Virus record (IMG/VR): IMGVR_UViG_3300046507_000337
Coordinates: 1 to 33,472 of that record
Reading direction: 5' to 3' (one strand)
From: a virus
Length of the DNA: 33,472 nt
Shown here: piece after piece, positions 1-6,168 of the stretch
Layout of the letters: each line of letters begins with the position of its first letter
Numbering within the stretch: position 1 is the stretch's first letter
Made by a program: the position numbers and the translations under genes
Notes under the pieces: generated by a model
Database searches by the model: none
The model's input: only the letters and a program-made list of their open reading frames with translations
What the model was told of the DNA's origin: nothing

Positions 1-226
1 TCAGCGGCGTGATGTGGTCGCCGGTTAGGTCATCGGTCCGACCGCACCACGAACAGTAAGGCTGACGCTCGATGGCCTCAGCCCTTGCCTTACGCCATGC
101 CCAGTCATACCGGCCAGCGGTACGCGTGCTCTTGCTGGCATACCGCCGGGCACCCGGTGCACCCGCTACACAGAGGGGGCACCCTTCCGTACCGAGGGGG
201 TATAGCCGCTTGTGTCTAGGACACAT
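1..226 (-). CDS. HNH endonuclease, N-terminal part (cut by window edge)
   Basis: The - strand frame opens with ATG at 224-226 and runs off the window after 75 codons. It shows a CPLC pair near residues 16-19, a Trp/Arg-rich helix (YDWAWRKARAEA), then CSWCG and the start of the HNH core GDHITPL at the window edge. This is the usual layout of small actinophage HNH nucleases that sit near the terminase and cos end. No clear ribosome binding site precedes the ATG. It is divergent from the endonuclease VII-like gene, with only 47 bp between the start codons. The family call is firm; a role in packaging is inferred from what is known of phage HNH proteins beside terminases, and the terminase itself is not in view. 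Confidence 0.8.
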   Translation of the reverse strand, partial: MCPRHKRLYPLGTEGCPLCVAGAPGARRYASKSTRTAGRYDWAWRKARAEAIERQPYCSWCGRTDDLTGDHITPL

Positions 227-259
227 ATTGAAAGGCACGGGTACCCCCCTTGACAGTGG

Positions 260-265
260 TACAAT
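260..265 (+). promoter_or_regulatory. Extended -10 box of an apparently leaderless gene
   Basis: TGGTACAAT carries an extended -10 motif (TGn then TACAAT). Transcription would start about 272, two bases before the ATG at 274, so the mRNA would be leaderless. No Shine-Dalgarno sequence precedes that ATG, which agrees. The TTGACA at 250-255 is only 4 bp from the -10 and cannot be its -35. Confidence 0.5.
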
Positions 266-273
266 GCCCGGTT

Positions 274-651
274 ATGGAAACCAAGGAATGTCCGGTATGC
301 GGTAAGGGCAAGCCACTCAGTGATTTCAGCGGACGGCATCGAACATGCCGGGCTTGCCGGACCGCAGAGAAACGGGATGCCGACGCTAAGCGCACCGCCG
401 AGGATCCGCATTGGCGACGTGACCAGAAGATTGCAGCGCACGCCCGGAAGCTAGGCGTCACGGTCGATGAGTTCCTAGCGCTGCGACAACAGCCGTGCGG
501 AGTATGCGGCAAGGAAGGGGAGGTGTTGAGCCCGTATACCGGGAACGGGGAAACGCTCCTCGGCTGGATTTGCAAGAGCTGCAACCGTGGGCTAGGAATC
601 CTCGGCCACGATCCGGCGCGCCTCAAGCGAGCGTTGCACATGTGGAACTGA
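274..651 (+). CDS. Endonuclease VII-like protein lacking the catalytic His/Asp motif
   Basis: A 125-residue protein and the only + strand gene supported here. It has a CPVC...CRAC zinc pair at the N-terminus and a C-terminal half that follows the recombination endonuclease VII pattern: a helix (DEFLALRQQP), CGVCGKEG, then WICKSCNRGLGILGHDPARLKRAL. In the family the segment between the two zinc knuckles carries a DHDH-type metal-binding motif; here it reads LSPYTGNGET, with no His or Asp, so catalysis is doubtful. The ATG at 274 is chosen because it follows a strong -10 by the spacing of a leaderless transcript; an upstream TTG at 250 is possible but lies in the promoter. A palindrome copy overlaps the stop codon and separates this gene from the convergent tRNA cluster. 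Confidence 0.8.
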   Translation: METKECPVCGKGKPLSDFSGRHRTCRACRTAEKRDADAKRTAEDPHWRRDQKIAAHARKLGVTVDEFLALRQQPCGVCGKEGEVLSPYTGNGETLLGWICKSCNRGLGILGHDPARLKRALHMWN

Positions 652-670
652 CCTCCCAAATTTGGGAGGT
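651..670. repeat. Palindrome copy 1 (20-bp core)
   Basis: A perfect inverted repeat ACCTCCCAAA/TTTGGGAGGT that begins on the last base of the + strand gene and lies 6 bp past the 3' end of the - strand tRNA cluster. Here it is between convergent units, where a bidirectional terminator would be expected. There is no U-tract on either side. Confidence 0.95.
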
Positions 671-676
671 GCTAAG

Positions 677-750
677 TAGTCACTGAGGGATTCGAACCCA
701 TCACTGAACGGTGCCTAAGACCGTTGCCTCTACCGTTGGGCTAAGTGACC
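677..750 (-). tRNA. tRNA, probable anticodon UAG (Leu-like), imperfect T arm
   Basis: The - strand folds into a 7-bp acceptor (GGTCACT with AGTGACT, first pair G-U), a 3-bp D stem, a 5-bp anticodon stem ACGGT/ACCGT with loop CTTAGGC, and a T arm with TTCGAAT whose stem needs a bulged T. The anticodon reads UAG, but the long variable arm expected of tRNA-Leu is absent. CCA is not encoded. It is the last member of a - strand cluster ending at the palindrome. Existence as a tRNA is likely; identity and function are uncertain. Confidence 0.7.
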
Positions 751-752
751 AG

Positions 753-820
753 GAGCCCCGTATGGAGTCGAACCATCCTCCCCCGCTCTACGGGGTTGCT
801 CGCCATCGAGCTTGGGGGCC
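753..820 (-). tRNA. Degenerate tRNA-like gene
   Basis: The strand can be folded with acceptor GGCCCCC/CGGGGCT, D arm GCTC-GATGGC-GAGC, anticodon arm ACCCC-GTAGAGC-GGGGG (anticodon AGA) and T arm ATGG-TTCGACT-CCAT. Three stem-end pairs (7:66, 27:43 and 49:65) are mismatched and the variable loop is very short. It sits 2 bp from the next tRNA, as in a processed polycistronic precursor. It could be a decayed tRNA; a covariance-model search would decide. Confidence 0.4.
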
Positions 821-824
821 ACGG

Positions 825-897
825 TGGGGACCGACGGAGTTGAACCGCCAACCTTCCGGATTTCACCCGGACGCTCTACCGATTGAGCTAGGTACCC
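825..897 (-). tRNA. tRNA-Phe (GAA)
   Basis: Acceptor GGGTACC/GGTCCCC (one mismatch), D arm GCTC-AATCGGTA-GAGC, anticodon arm TCCGG-GTGAAAT-CCGGA giving anticodon GAA, and T arm GGCGG-TTCAACT-CCGTC with discriminator A. This is the best-formed tRNA of the left cluster. CCA is not fully encoded. A 12-bp-stem hairpin lies 4 nt upstream in the same transcript. Confidence 0.85.
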
Positions 898-901
898 TTG
901 T

Positions 902-956
902 CCCGCATCGCTCAGAACCATGGGCCGGAGAGATAGCCGCTTGGGAGCGATGCGGG
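902..956 (-). ncRNA. Long stem-loop just upstream of tRNA-Phe
   Basis: CCCGCATCGCTC at 902-913 and GAGCGATGCGGG at 945-956 form a perfect 12-bp stem with a 31-nt loop. In the - strand transcript the hairpin ends 4 nt before the mature 5' end of tRNA-Phe. It may be a processing or stability element or an independent small RNA. Only the fold is seen; function is unknown. Confidence 0.5.
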
Positions 957-1020
957 GTGAGGGAAGGGGCCTCAGACCGCCGCTTATGTTTGCGCGGGAT
1001 TCCCGCCCCTCACTGACCAT

Positions 1021-1037
1021 TAGAGAGGGAGGCTCTA
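1021..1037 (-). repeat. GAGA leader hairpin, divergent copy
   Basis: On the - strand it reads TAGAGCCTCCCTCTCTA, matching the family consensus TAGAGANNCCCTCTCA at most positions and keeping the AGAG/CTCT stem with a 5-nt loop. It lies 23 bp downstream of the 91-bp element at 1061-1151, the same order as at 20.4 kb. Confidence 0.5.
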
Positions 1038-1060
1038 TCCCTCGGCCAGCGGGGCGCATG

Positions 1061-1151
1061 ATGGTATTCCGAAACGGACCTCGTTTTCTGTTTCCCTTAA
1101 GACTCTCTATAGGGAATGTGAAAACACATCTAGAATCGTCATTCCATCATC
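1061..1151 (-). promoter_or_regulatory. 91-bp intergenic element, copy A (possible promoter region)
   Basis: Aligned without gaps to 20437-20527, about 56 of 91 bases match. Conserved islands include GGTAT, CTTAAG, a TCTAT...GGGA block and CGTCATNCC. Both copies lie in gene-free intervals upstream of a - strand unit and are followed by a GAGA hairpin. A promoter or regulator-binding region for the tRNA transcript is the simplest reading; an origin or attachment-related role is not excluded. Confidence 0.5.
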
Positions 1152-1221
1152 AATCGCAGGTCAGACGCACCGCGCTGAACGCCACGGAGCGGCCCTCGTC
1201 ATGCCGAATGTAACGGAAACG

Positions 1222-1260
1222 CAAAAACCCCCGGCCGGATTGCTCCGATCGGGGGTCTTT
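1222..1260 (-). terminator. Terminator of the integrase gene
   Basis: ACCCCCG (1227-1233) pairs with CGGGGGT (1250-1256), and on the - strand the stem is followed by TTTTT. It lies 58 bp beyond the integrase stop codon. Confidence 0.85.
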
Positions 1261-1317
1261 ATGTGGTACAGGTCACATCAGATGCTCAGTAGCGTTGTGT
1301 AATCACTTGGTTACTGG

Positions 1318-3000
1318 CTAGACGCGCTCGCCCGTGGTCACCCAGTCATAGTCAACGCGCTGCTCAATGGGTGTCCGATCACCTCGACCTTTGGCGGGTG
1401 CCACGTACACAGCCTTGAGCGCACTCCGCAGCAACATGCGCCGATCGCTCAGGGACGTGTGCTCGCCGCTGAACGCCTCCCGTAGTAGCTCGCCGTCCAT
1501 GAGGGCCCCCAGGTTGCCACCCTCGCTCAGCGCCTCAATCTTGGCGTTCATCGTGTCGATGGTGGCGCGCTGCCGTTCGCTGAGTTCCTCGTATCGCTCC
1601 TCGGTCATCTTCCCGTGGATGTAGTAGTCATCCTCCAACTTCTGTACGCGTTCCTGAGCTGCTTTCAGCGCCGCACGGGCATGTTCCCGCTCGACCTGCG
1701 TTTCAGGGTCCGCGTAGGCCAGCCAGCGGCGTGCGATGTCGTGTAGGACGACGTCGTCGGGCTCTAGCGCCGTGACGTGTCGCACCCACGCTTCGCAGAC
1801 GGCGAACTCAAGCCGGGGGCCGAGGGTAGTGGTCCCCTTGCAAAACGCCGGTCCCTTGCTGGCCCATGTGGCGCACCGGTAGTAGCCGCGATGGTGGCGC
1901 ATCCACCCGTTGCAGAGACGGCATTTCACAATGCTGGTGAGCAGGTATTCAGCCGCGCGCCGTCCGCGCATTGATCCGCTGTGGGCGTCGCCCTCGGAGG
2001 TGCGTTCGGCGAAACCTGCTTTGATCGCGTACCACTCCCCGGGGGTGACTACTCCCTCTCCGCACTGGACTGCGTTGCCTTTTGCGTCGAGCAGAGGCTC
2101 ATGGGTGGACTTCCATTTACCTGTTGGGTTCCCATGTTCGTCCTGAACTCTTTCGGTCAACGGCACCATTCCGCCCCATAGAGGGCTCTGCACAATTCGG
2201 CTTACCGAGGATGCGGTGAATAGCGCGCCGGTGCGCAGTCGGTGTCCCTCGGCGTTCATCTGCTTTGCGGCGGAATTCCCCGAGAGTTTCTCGCCCGGCT
2301 TGCCTTCCTCGTTGACCCATTTGCCAAGCAGCAAATCGGCGAGTCGGCGGGCACTCTGGTATTCGGTGGGATGGTGGGCGACCAGTCCGCTTGCCTTTCC
2401 GTCGGCGAGCCTAGGGCTTGCCAGCCCGAACGGCGGCAGTCCAGTCCCGCGCCGTCCCTCATGCCGGTGTGCGGCTAGGCCGGTGTTCACGCGGAGGGCG
2501 ATGTCTTTGGCTTCCTCGCGCGCCCGTTCGCTGAGGATGGCAAAGACGATTCGGGCGCCTTGTTGCCGACTGTCGAGCCCCTCAGTGACGCTCACGAGGC
2601 CAGCGCGCCGACGGTCGAACTCGTCGAGCATGCGGCCCACCGCACCCATGCCTCGCCGGTCGAACCGGTCGGTCTTCCAGAACGCGAGGGTCTTGGACTT
2701 GCCATCGAAAACGGCTTGGGTGGCTTTCTCGAACTCTGGGCGCCGGACGTAGAGCTTGGACGCCGACAGTTGCTCAAACCAGACGTGTCGGATCTGGTAG
2801 CCGTCCGGCCAGCGATGGCGGCAGATGTCGCGGAGGTGCTGCCGCATGGTGGCAAGATCCTCGCGCTTCTTGCTGCGGCGCAAGTACGCTTCTACCAGCC
2901 GTTCGGGTGGCGCCGTAGCCACCGCGAGCAGGCCGAGCGCGGCTAGCTCCTCATCCTCGAAGCCAAGTGCCTTGAGCCCCTGGTAGTCGGCGCGTTGCAT
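1318..3000 (-). CDS. int: Large serine recombinase (integrase)
   Basis: A 560-residue site-specific recombinase that would integrate the phage genome at attB. The resolvase domain has the catalytic serine in YLRRS (Ser43) and a DRFDRR motif (111-116). It is followed by a recombinase domain (PPFGL near 189), a zinc ribbon (CRLC...C...C in about 355-385) and a C-terminal coiled coil (about 440-500), the usual order for 450-620-residue phage integrases. The ATG at 2998-3000 is chosen for its GGGGAGGAACC binding site; the frame stays open upstream to 3165 but crosses a terminator. Even so Ser43 is about 30 residues later than in phiC31 integrase, so the N-terminus is extended. It has its own terminator; a dyad upstream may be attP. 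The directionality factor candidate lies 15 kb away. Confidence 0.95.
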   Translation of the reverse strand: MQRADYQGLKALGFEDEELAALGLLAVATAPPERLVEAYLRRSKKREDLATMRQHLRDICRHRWPDGYQIRHVWFEQLSASKLYVRRPEFEKATQAVFDGKSKTLAFWKTDRFDRRGMGAVGRMLDEFDRRRAGLVSVTEGLDSRQQGARIVFAILSERAREEAKDIALRVNTGLAAHRHEGRRGTGLPPFGLASPRLADGKASGLVAHHPTEYQSARRLADLLLGKWVNEEGKPGEKLSGNSAAKQMNAEGHRLRTGALFTASSVSRIVQSPLWGGMVPLTERVQDEHGNPTGKWKSTHEPLLDAKGNAVQCGEGVVTPGEWYAIKAGFAERTSEGDAHSGSMRGRRAAEYLLTSIVKCRLCNGWMRHHRGYYRCATWASKGPAFCKGTTTLGPRLEFAVCEAWVRHVTALEPDDVVLHDIARRWLAYADPETQVEREHARAALKAAQERVQKLEDDYYIHGKMTEERYEELSERQRATIDTMNAKIEALSEGGNLGALMDGELLREAFSGEHTSLSDRRMLLRSALKAVYVAPAKGRGDRTPIEQRVDYDWVTTGERV

Positions 3001-3033
3001 GGTTCCTCCCCTGGTCAGACGTGCTGTAGGGAG

Positions 3034-3085
3034 ACTACCCGTTTTCTTCACGGATTTCGAAGAAACCATGATGCAAGGGGGTAGT
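3034..3085. other. Candidate attP or operator dyad upstream of the integrase
   Basis: Nested inverted repeats lie between the upstream terminators and the integrase start: ACTACCC (3034-3040) with GGGTAGT (3079-3085), and TTTCTTC (3043-3049) with GAAGAAA (3059-3065). The two pairs do not share a centre. The size of about 50 bp, imperfect dyad and place just upstream of int fit a serine-integrase attP, as in phiC31. An integrase promoter operator is the alternative. Confidence 0.35.
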
Positions 3086-3102
3086 TGTCGGCGGGCAGCA
3101 GA

Positions 3103-3136
3103 AAGCCCCGACGGGCGGGGATCCCGATCGGGGCTT
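3103..3136 (-). terminator. Terminator with 9-bp stem
   Basis: AAGCCCCGA (3103-3111) pairs with TCGGGGCTT (3128-3136), followed on the - strand by TTTCT. It is the second of two hairpins that isolate the integrase from the upstream small-gene operon. Confidence 0.8.
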
Positions 3137-3150
3137 ACGGTGTGCTGCAA

Positions 3151-3180
3151 GCCCCGGGGTGTCATGGGGCACCCCGGGGC
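3151..3180 (-). terminator. Strong GC hairpin after the small-gene operon
   Basis: GCCCCGGGGTG and CACCCCGGGGC form an 11-bp stem with an 8-nt loop, 11 bp past the stop codon of the upstream gene. With the next hairpin it makes a tandem terminator. Confidence 0.75.
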
Positions 3181-3190
3181 TCCCTTCTGT

Positions 3191-3397
3191 TCAGCCTGCC
3201 GCTATGGGCTTGCCGATCCTCGCGAGCCGGTAGGCGCCATAGAGCCCTCGGCCCAGACTGCAACCCTCATTAGGCCCGGCGGCGCGGACGCAGATGTGAC
3301 ACGGCGCGGCACCCTCTTGCAAGGGCTTGACGTGCTCGATGTACGCCGCCCATGCCGCTGTGTAACCCTCGTTCGGCATGGTGGGTCCGGCGTTCAC
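3191..3397 (-). CDS. Small Cys-containing protein of unknown function
   Basis: 68 residues starting at a GTG that overlaps the stop of the gene before it (GTGA), a sign of coupled translation; an ATG six codons later is an alternative. The sequence has a CHIC pair followed by a third Cys (PCHICVRAAGPNEGC), which could hold a metal, and a basic C-terminus (YRLARIGKPIAAG). I do not recognise the family. It is the last gene of a three-gene coupled operon (3698 to 3191) that ends in two terminators. Confidence 0.65.
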   Translation of the reverse strand: MNAGPTMPNEGYTAAWAAYIEHVKPLQEGAAPCHICVRAAGPNEGCSLGRGLYGAYRLARIGKPIAAG

Positions 3398-3576
3398 GCT
3401 GCCTCCCCGACCGGGATGATCTGCCCGGGGAGCGCCGACCATTCTTGGCCACCGCCATCGGGGCGGAGCATGGCTTGCCCGCACCACTCCCCCATGAACC
3501 GGCCGGTCTTTCCGGTCGCTGTGTCGAGCACTAGGGCGCCGACATCGGGGAGTTTGATGACCAGGAATTCGCTCAT
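3394..3576 (-). CDS. Small protein of unknown function (60 aa)
   Basis: Begins MSEFLVIKLPDVGALVLD and contains GKTGRFMGEWCGQAMLRPDGGG. The ATG at 3574-3576 overlaps the stop of the upstream 41-codon gene (ATGA) and the GTG of the next gene overlaps its own stop, so all three are translationally coupled. Short beta-rich segments around a Gly/Trp-rich centre suggest a small folded domain. I do not recognise it and infer no function. Confidence 0.7.
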   Translation of the reverse strand: MSEFLVIKLPDVGALVLDTATGKTGRFMGEWCGQAMLRPDGGGQEWSALPGQIIPVGEAA

Positions 3577-3698
3577 GCGGCACCTGCCCCGAGCACGCAA
3601 AAAGCCCACCGACCTTGATCAAATGTCACTTGCTCCGGGCCGGTGAGCTCGGATGCAGCGACATTCTCAGCGCTTTCACGCTGTCCGCTGACTGGCAT
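3573..3698 (-). CDS. Tiny first gene of a coupled operon (41 aa)
   Basis: An ATG at 3696-3698 opens a 41-codon frame, MPVSGQRESAENVAASELTG and onward to ...FCVLGAGAA, that ends in ATGA overlap with the next start. A weak AGGA lies 8 bases before the ATG. The exact coupling to its neighbour is the main support; the length alone would not be convincing. Function unknown; it could serve as a translated leader for the two genes that follow. Confidence 0.5.
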   Translation of the reverse strand: MPVSGQRESAENVAASELTGPEQVTFDQGRWAFCVLGAGAA

Positions 3699-3756
3699 TT
3701 TCGGTTGTCCTAACTCGACGTCAGGTCCGGTCCGTTACCGGACTAGTTGAATCAGG

Positions 3757-3975
3757 CTACTCCCCCAACACGTAGGTTGTACGCCCTACAACCACGGTTG
3801 ATGCGCCGTCCCTGATCTCTCGGGCGGCGCGTTCGAATTCCTCGGCGCGTTCCTTGTTCTCCCGCGCTACGCGCTCCCACATCGCCGCCCGGCCCTCCAA
3901 TTTGGCCAGCAACTCCGCCGTGTCGCTGAAAGTCTTGATCTTGGGCGGGCTGATTACGTCCATCTCGTCATCCAT
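3757..3975 (-). CDS. Small coiled-coil protein (72 aa)
   Basis: From the ATG at 3973-3975 the protein reads MDDEMDVISPPKIKTFSDTA, then a long charged helix (residues about 22-56, LAKLEGRAAMWERVARENKERAEEF...) that should form a coiled coil, and a short strand-rich tail (STVVVGRTTYVLGE). No strong ribosome binding site marks the start; a GTG at 3996 and an ATG at 3963 are alternatives. It stands alone between gene-free stretches of about 130 and 60 bp. Function unknown. Confidence 0.65.
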   Translation of the reverse strand: MDDEMDVISPPKIKTFSDTAELLAKLEGRAAMWERVARENKERAEEFERAAREIRDGASTVVVGRTTYVLGE

Positions 3976-4025
3976 ACCAGGGAGCCTACCGGGCACCCAA
4001 CGGGCTATGTGCGCCTCTCTGTGGC

Positions 4026-4045
4026 CCCGTAGCGGCCTCTACGGG
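4026..4045 (-). terminator. Hairpin in a gene-free stretch
   Basis: CCCGTAG and CTACGGG form a 7-bp stem with a 6-nt loop in the 130 bp between two - strand genes. Further GC-rich inverted segments (about 4066-4100) follow the stop at 4106. A terminator for the gene ending at 4106 is likely, though there is no U-tract. Confidence 0.5.
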
Positions 4046-4105
4046 TTCCACTCCCCAACACCTCTCACGGAGCCCCTGAGGGCCCCCGTAGCCCCTCGAT
4101 GGGGC

Positions 4106-4711
4106 CTATGCCGCCTCGCCCGACGGGAGGCCGTACAGATCAGGCAACGCGTCCTCGTGCGGCACATCCTCCTTGTCTCGGACGTGCGGTATCTGCTCCG
4201 GAATCGCGTCCAGCGGGCGGACGGTGCTCCGCAGCTCGATACCCAAGCGTGGGAGTCCCTGTGTCTGCTCGCCTAGGACGGCGCGCGCGTACCGGCTGAG
4301 GCCGCTCAGCGTGTAGCCCGGGAACGTGGGCGCTGATGGGTTGGTACTCGATGACTTACTCCAGACGATCCAGGGTTCGGGCTCGGCCTCGTACTGGCCG
4401 TGCAAGGGGTTCCATGTCCATGCGTACTGCCCGAGCAGGCGACCCGTGAACAGACCACGGGCCATGATGCGAAACCGGGGGGACGAGGACGCGCGTACGA
4501 GCATCGTTGCGACCCACGGGCCGTACGACAGCAGGACACGTTCTAGCTCGTGGCGGGTGTGGACCACCTCGACGGCATGCGGCGCACACCCATCGAGAGG
4601 CATCCAGTGCCAGTTGTTGGTGACTGTCATCGGCGACGAAACTTGCACGTGGAGGCCGATGGTTGGCACGTATGCCGGAACGCGAATTCCGGCTTTCAGC
4701 AGAGTGCGCAT
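4106..4711 (-). CDS. Protein of unknown function (201 aa)
   Basis: Starts MRTLLKAGIRVPAYVPTIGL at the ATG 4709-4711, preceded by AAGGTAGGGG. The centre is Trp/Tyr-rich (NNWHWMPLDGCAPHAVEVVHTRHELERVL, then YAWTWNPLHGQYEAEPEPWIVW), the C-terminus is proline- and acid-rich. No membrane segment, zinc motif or nucleotide-binding loop is evident. The frame is open further upstream (to 4795) but without a binding site. It is monocistronic, behind a 270-bp intergenic stretch that carries a palindrome copy. I do not recognise it. Confidence 0.75.
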   Translation of the reverse strand: MRTLLKAGIRVPAYVPTIGLHVQVSSPMTVTNNWHWMPLDGCAPHAVEVVHTRHELERVLLSYGPWVATMLVRASSSPRFRIMARGLFTGRLLGQYAWTWNPLHGQYEAEPEPWIVWSKSSSTNPSAPTFPGYTLSGLSRYARAVLGEQTQGLPRLGIELRSTVRPLDAIPEQIPHVRDKEDVPHEDALPDLYGLPSGEAA

Positions 4712-4950
4712 GGGGACGCCCCTACCTTTCAGATCAAACCCACGGTGGGTAAAGCAACAGTAAGCGGAGTACATGAGTCCGTTACCGACGTTCACACAGC
4801 CTTCACACAGGTGCGAGCGGGCGTATGTGCAGGTCAGAGCATTAGCAACGCCGTTTATAAAGTTTTCAGCAAAGTTCCTGTCGGCTGATCGACATTCGGC
4901 ATTGCCGAACCGTGTTTGTTACTGAGCGGTAGCTTAAATGCAAAAAAGAG

Positions 4951-4972
4951 CACCTCCCAAATTTGGGAGGTG
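4951..4972. repeat. Palindrome copy 2
   Basis: A perfect 22-bp inverted repeat, 13 bp past the stop at 4986 and 239 bp before the next start. On the - strand it is followed by CTCTTTTTTGCATTTAAG; a possible promoter (TTGCAT, 16 bp, TAACAA) starts 8 bp downstream, looser than in the tight modules. The 240 bp to 4712 hold no supportable gene. Confidence 0.95.
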
Positions 4973-4985
4973 CCCCTCGTGACCC

Positions 4986-5483
4986 CTAGGCCACCCGTAC
5001 GAACCTGAACTTCCCGGTGCCTACCGCCTGCACTCCGGTCGGCGTCCATCCGGCCCTCGTCCACTTGCACAGGTTCGAGACTCGCCGAACCATGTTCCGC
5101 TTGCCCGGCACCTGCTCCTCACCGGCCCACAGCCAGTAGAACGAGGCGACCGGCTCGCCGTCCTCAAGGACGGTCACGGGCTCGTTGTAGGACGTCTGCT
5201 GTACAGCCTTCCAAGCATCCTCCTTCGTGGCGTACTCCGTTACGACAAGCTTTCCGTTGGTCGAGCGACCGATGGCCCGGCGACCTCCCGCAGCGTCGAT
5301 AGGGTCGTACGCGATCGTGTAGGTGGGCATCTTCGTGGCCTCTCCGTGGAATGCAACCCAGCACCGCGCGGCGCTGGTTGCCATCTCCGCAGTGTAGTAA
5401 GCGGGAGTGACGAACAGCACGGCGTCACCGGCGCTCACCCGCGCGGAGTGCTTGCCGTTTGTCTCGGTTGCCGTGATGTTCAT
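4986..5483 (-). CDS. Protein of unknown function (165 aa)
   Basis: The ATG at 5481-5483 has an excellent AAGGGGAG binding site. The protein reads MNITATETNGKHSARVSAGD, then a Tyr- and Gly-rich section (TPAYYTAEMATSAARCWVAF; YTIAYDPIDAAGGRRAIGRS) and a C-terminal half with EDGEPVASFYWLWAGEEQ and a basic end. It looks like a small beta-rich soluble protein. It is transcribed from its own palindrome-linked promoter (5522-5574) and followed by another palindrome. Function unknown. Confidence 0.8.
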   Translation of the reverse strand: MNITATETNGKHSARVSAGDAVLFVTPAYYTAEMATSAARCWVAFHGEATKMPTYTIAYDPIDAAGGRRAIGRSTNGKLVVTEYATKEDAWKAVQQTSYNEPVTVLEDGEPVASFYWLWAGEEQVPGKRNMVRRVSNLCKWTRAGWTPTGVQAVGTGKFRFVRVA

Positions 5484-5521
5484 TGCCGCTCCCCTTGCTG
5501 CGTTCCTTGCTGACAAGGAAG

Positions 5522-5550
5522 ACGTTAGGGCATGGCGTAGCCACACGCAA
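5522..5550 (-). promoter_or_regulatory. Promoter next to palindrome copy 3
   Basis: On the - strand TTGCGT (5545-5550), 17 bp, TAACGT (5522-5527). The -35 starts 2 bp after the palindrome, and the predicted start lies about 30 bp before the ATG at 5483. Confidence 0.65.
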
Positions 5551-5552
5551 GC

Positions 5553-5574
5553 CACCTCCCAAATTTGGTAGGTG
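5553..5574. repeat. Palindrome copy 3 (one mismatch)
   Basis: The + strand right arm reads TTTGGTAGGTG, a single G-to-T change at one position. The same variant appears at 14621, 25828 and, in the other arm, 28347. The copy abuts the -35 of the promoter at 5522-5550 and follows the stop at 5593. Confidence 0.95.
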
Positions 5575-5592
5575 AATCCCGTGTGGCCTAGC

Positions 5593-5757
5593 TCACTCCC
5601 CCTCGATCACCTCAAGGTGGTGCTCATCCGCCTCGACCGGCACCCCTCGATCGGTCTCAACAAGCCAGCGCCCGGGGCCGATCTTGCGCACGGGCTTGCC
5701 GTTGTAGTCGTACTCCCAGTTGTGCACGCGGACACCGGGTCTGAGTTCCTCGTTCAA
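5593..5757 (-). CDS. Small protein of unknown function (54 aa)
   Basis: A TTG start (5755-5757) is chosen because AAGGAGAGG lies 4-5 bases before it; it gives MNEELRPGVRVHNWEYDYNG, then KPVRKIGPGRWLVETDRGVP and an acidic end. The Tyr/Trp-rich beta pattern with a Gly-Lys/Arg turn resembles small phage DUFs of SH3-like fold, but that is an impression only. It lies between a terminator and palindrome copy 3. Confidence 0.7.
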   Translation of the reverse strand: MNEELRPGVRVHNWEYDYNGKPVRKIGPGRWLVETDRGVPVEADEHHLEVIEGE

Positions 5758-5793
5758 AAGCCTCTCCTTGCCGTTCTGAGCGCCAAACGGGCC

Positions 5794-5818
5794 CGGGGTG
5801 GACCGTGTACCCACCCCG
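5794..5818 (-). terminator. Terminator hairpin
   Basis: CGGGGTGG (5794-5801) and CCACCCCG (5811-5818) form an 8-bp stem, 15 bp past the stop codon at 5833. No long U-tract follows, as is common in high-GC actinobacterial terminators. Confidence 0.65.
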
Positions 5819-5832
5819 ACCCTGCAAGGCTC

Positions 5833-6093
5833 TCAGAGGGCCGCAGTCTTCCACTTCTCTATCTGTGCGTCGAACAGCGCGTCAGCCTCAGCGCGCGGGA
5901 GGTCACGGAACTCAGTCGCCGTGACGGTTACCTTGGCCGAGCGGAACTCAGAGAGGGTGATACGGACACGGACGGCGCCCGACTTGAGCGATCGGCGGGT
6001 GATCTGCGCGCTGAGGTCCCGGACGGTAAAGGCACCCCGGTTGGCAGAGACAACGGCGGTCGCGGTGACGTAGGTGACGGTCGCGGCGTTCAT
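5833..6093 (-). CDS. Small protein of unknown function (86 aa)
   Basis: Starts MNAATVTYVTATAVVSANRG with AAGGGAG in front of the ATG. The N-terminal 60 residues are strongly beta (alternating Thr/Val), as in single-domain sandwich or immunity-like proteins; the C-terminus is an amphipathic helix (PRAEADALFDAQIEKWKTAAL). It is the sole gene behind the promoter at 6137-6166. No family recognised. Confidence 0.75.
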   Translation of the reverse strand: MNAATVTYVTATAVVSANRGAFTVRDLSAQITRRSLKSGAVRVRITLSEFRSAKVTVTATEFRDLPRAEADALFDAQIEKWKTAAL

Positions 6094-6136
6094 GGTGACT
6101 CCCTTGGTGAGGGCCGGTGTTCCGGCCGATGTGCAG

Positions 6137-6166
6137 ATCTAAGCACGCTGCCACTCCCCCGCGCAA
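6137..6166 (-). promoter_or_regulatory. Promoter next to palindrome copy 4
   Basis: TTGCGC (6161-6166), 18 bp, TTAGAT (6137-6142) on the - strand, 2 bp from the palindrome. Its leader is about 35 nt before the ATG at 6093. Confidence 0.65.
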
Positions 6167-6168
6167 CC

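Larger units (their letters stand above)
898..1317. other. Gene-free interval upstream of the tRNA cluster
   Basis: About 420 bp without a supportable gene. Reading on the - strand from the integrase end it holds the integrase terminator (1222-1260), a 91-bp element homologous to the one at 20437-20527, a copy of the GAGA leader hairpin (1021-1037), a small hairpin GCGGGATTCCCGC (about 995-1007) and a large hairpin (902-956). The arrangement looks like the promoter and leader of the tRNA transcript. Confidence 0.6.

Noticed and set aside
250-255. TTGACA as the -35 of the endonuclease VII-like gene
   Set aside because: It is only 4 bp from the TACAAT -10, and the -10 at normal distance would overlap the ATG.
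995-1059. A possible fourth tRNA in the left cluster
   Set aside because: Hairpins are present but no acceptor pairing, no TTCGA-type T loop and no anticodon arm could be built.
3001-3165. An upstream extension of the integrase frame
   Set aside because: The frame is open but crosses a terminator hairpin and a dyad; the ATG at 2998-3000 has a strong ribosome binding site.
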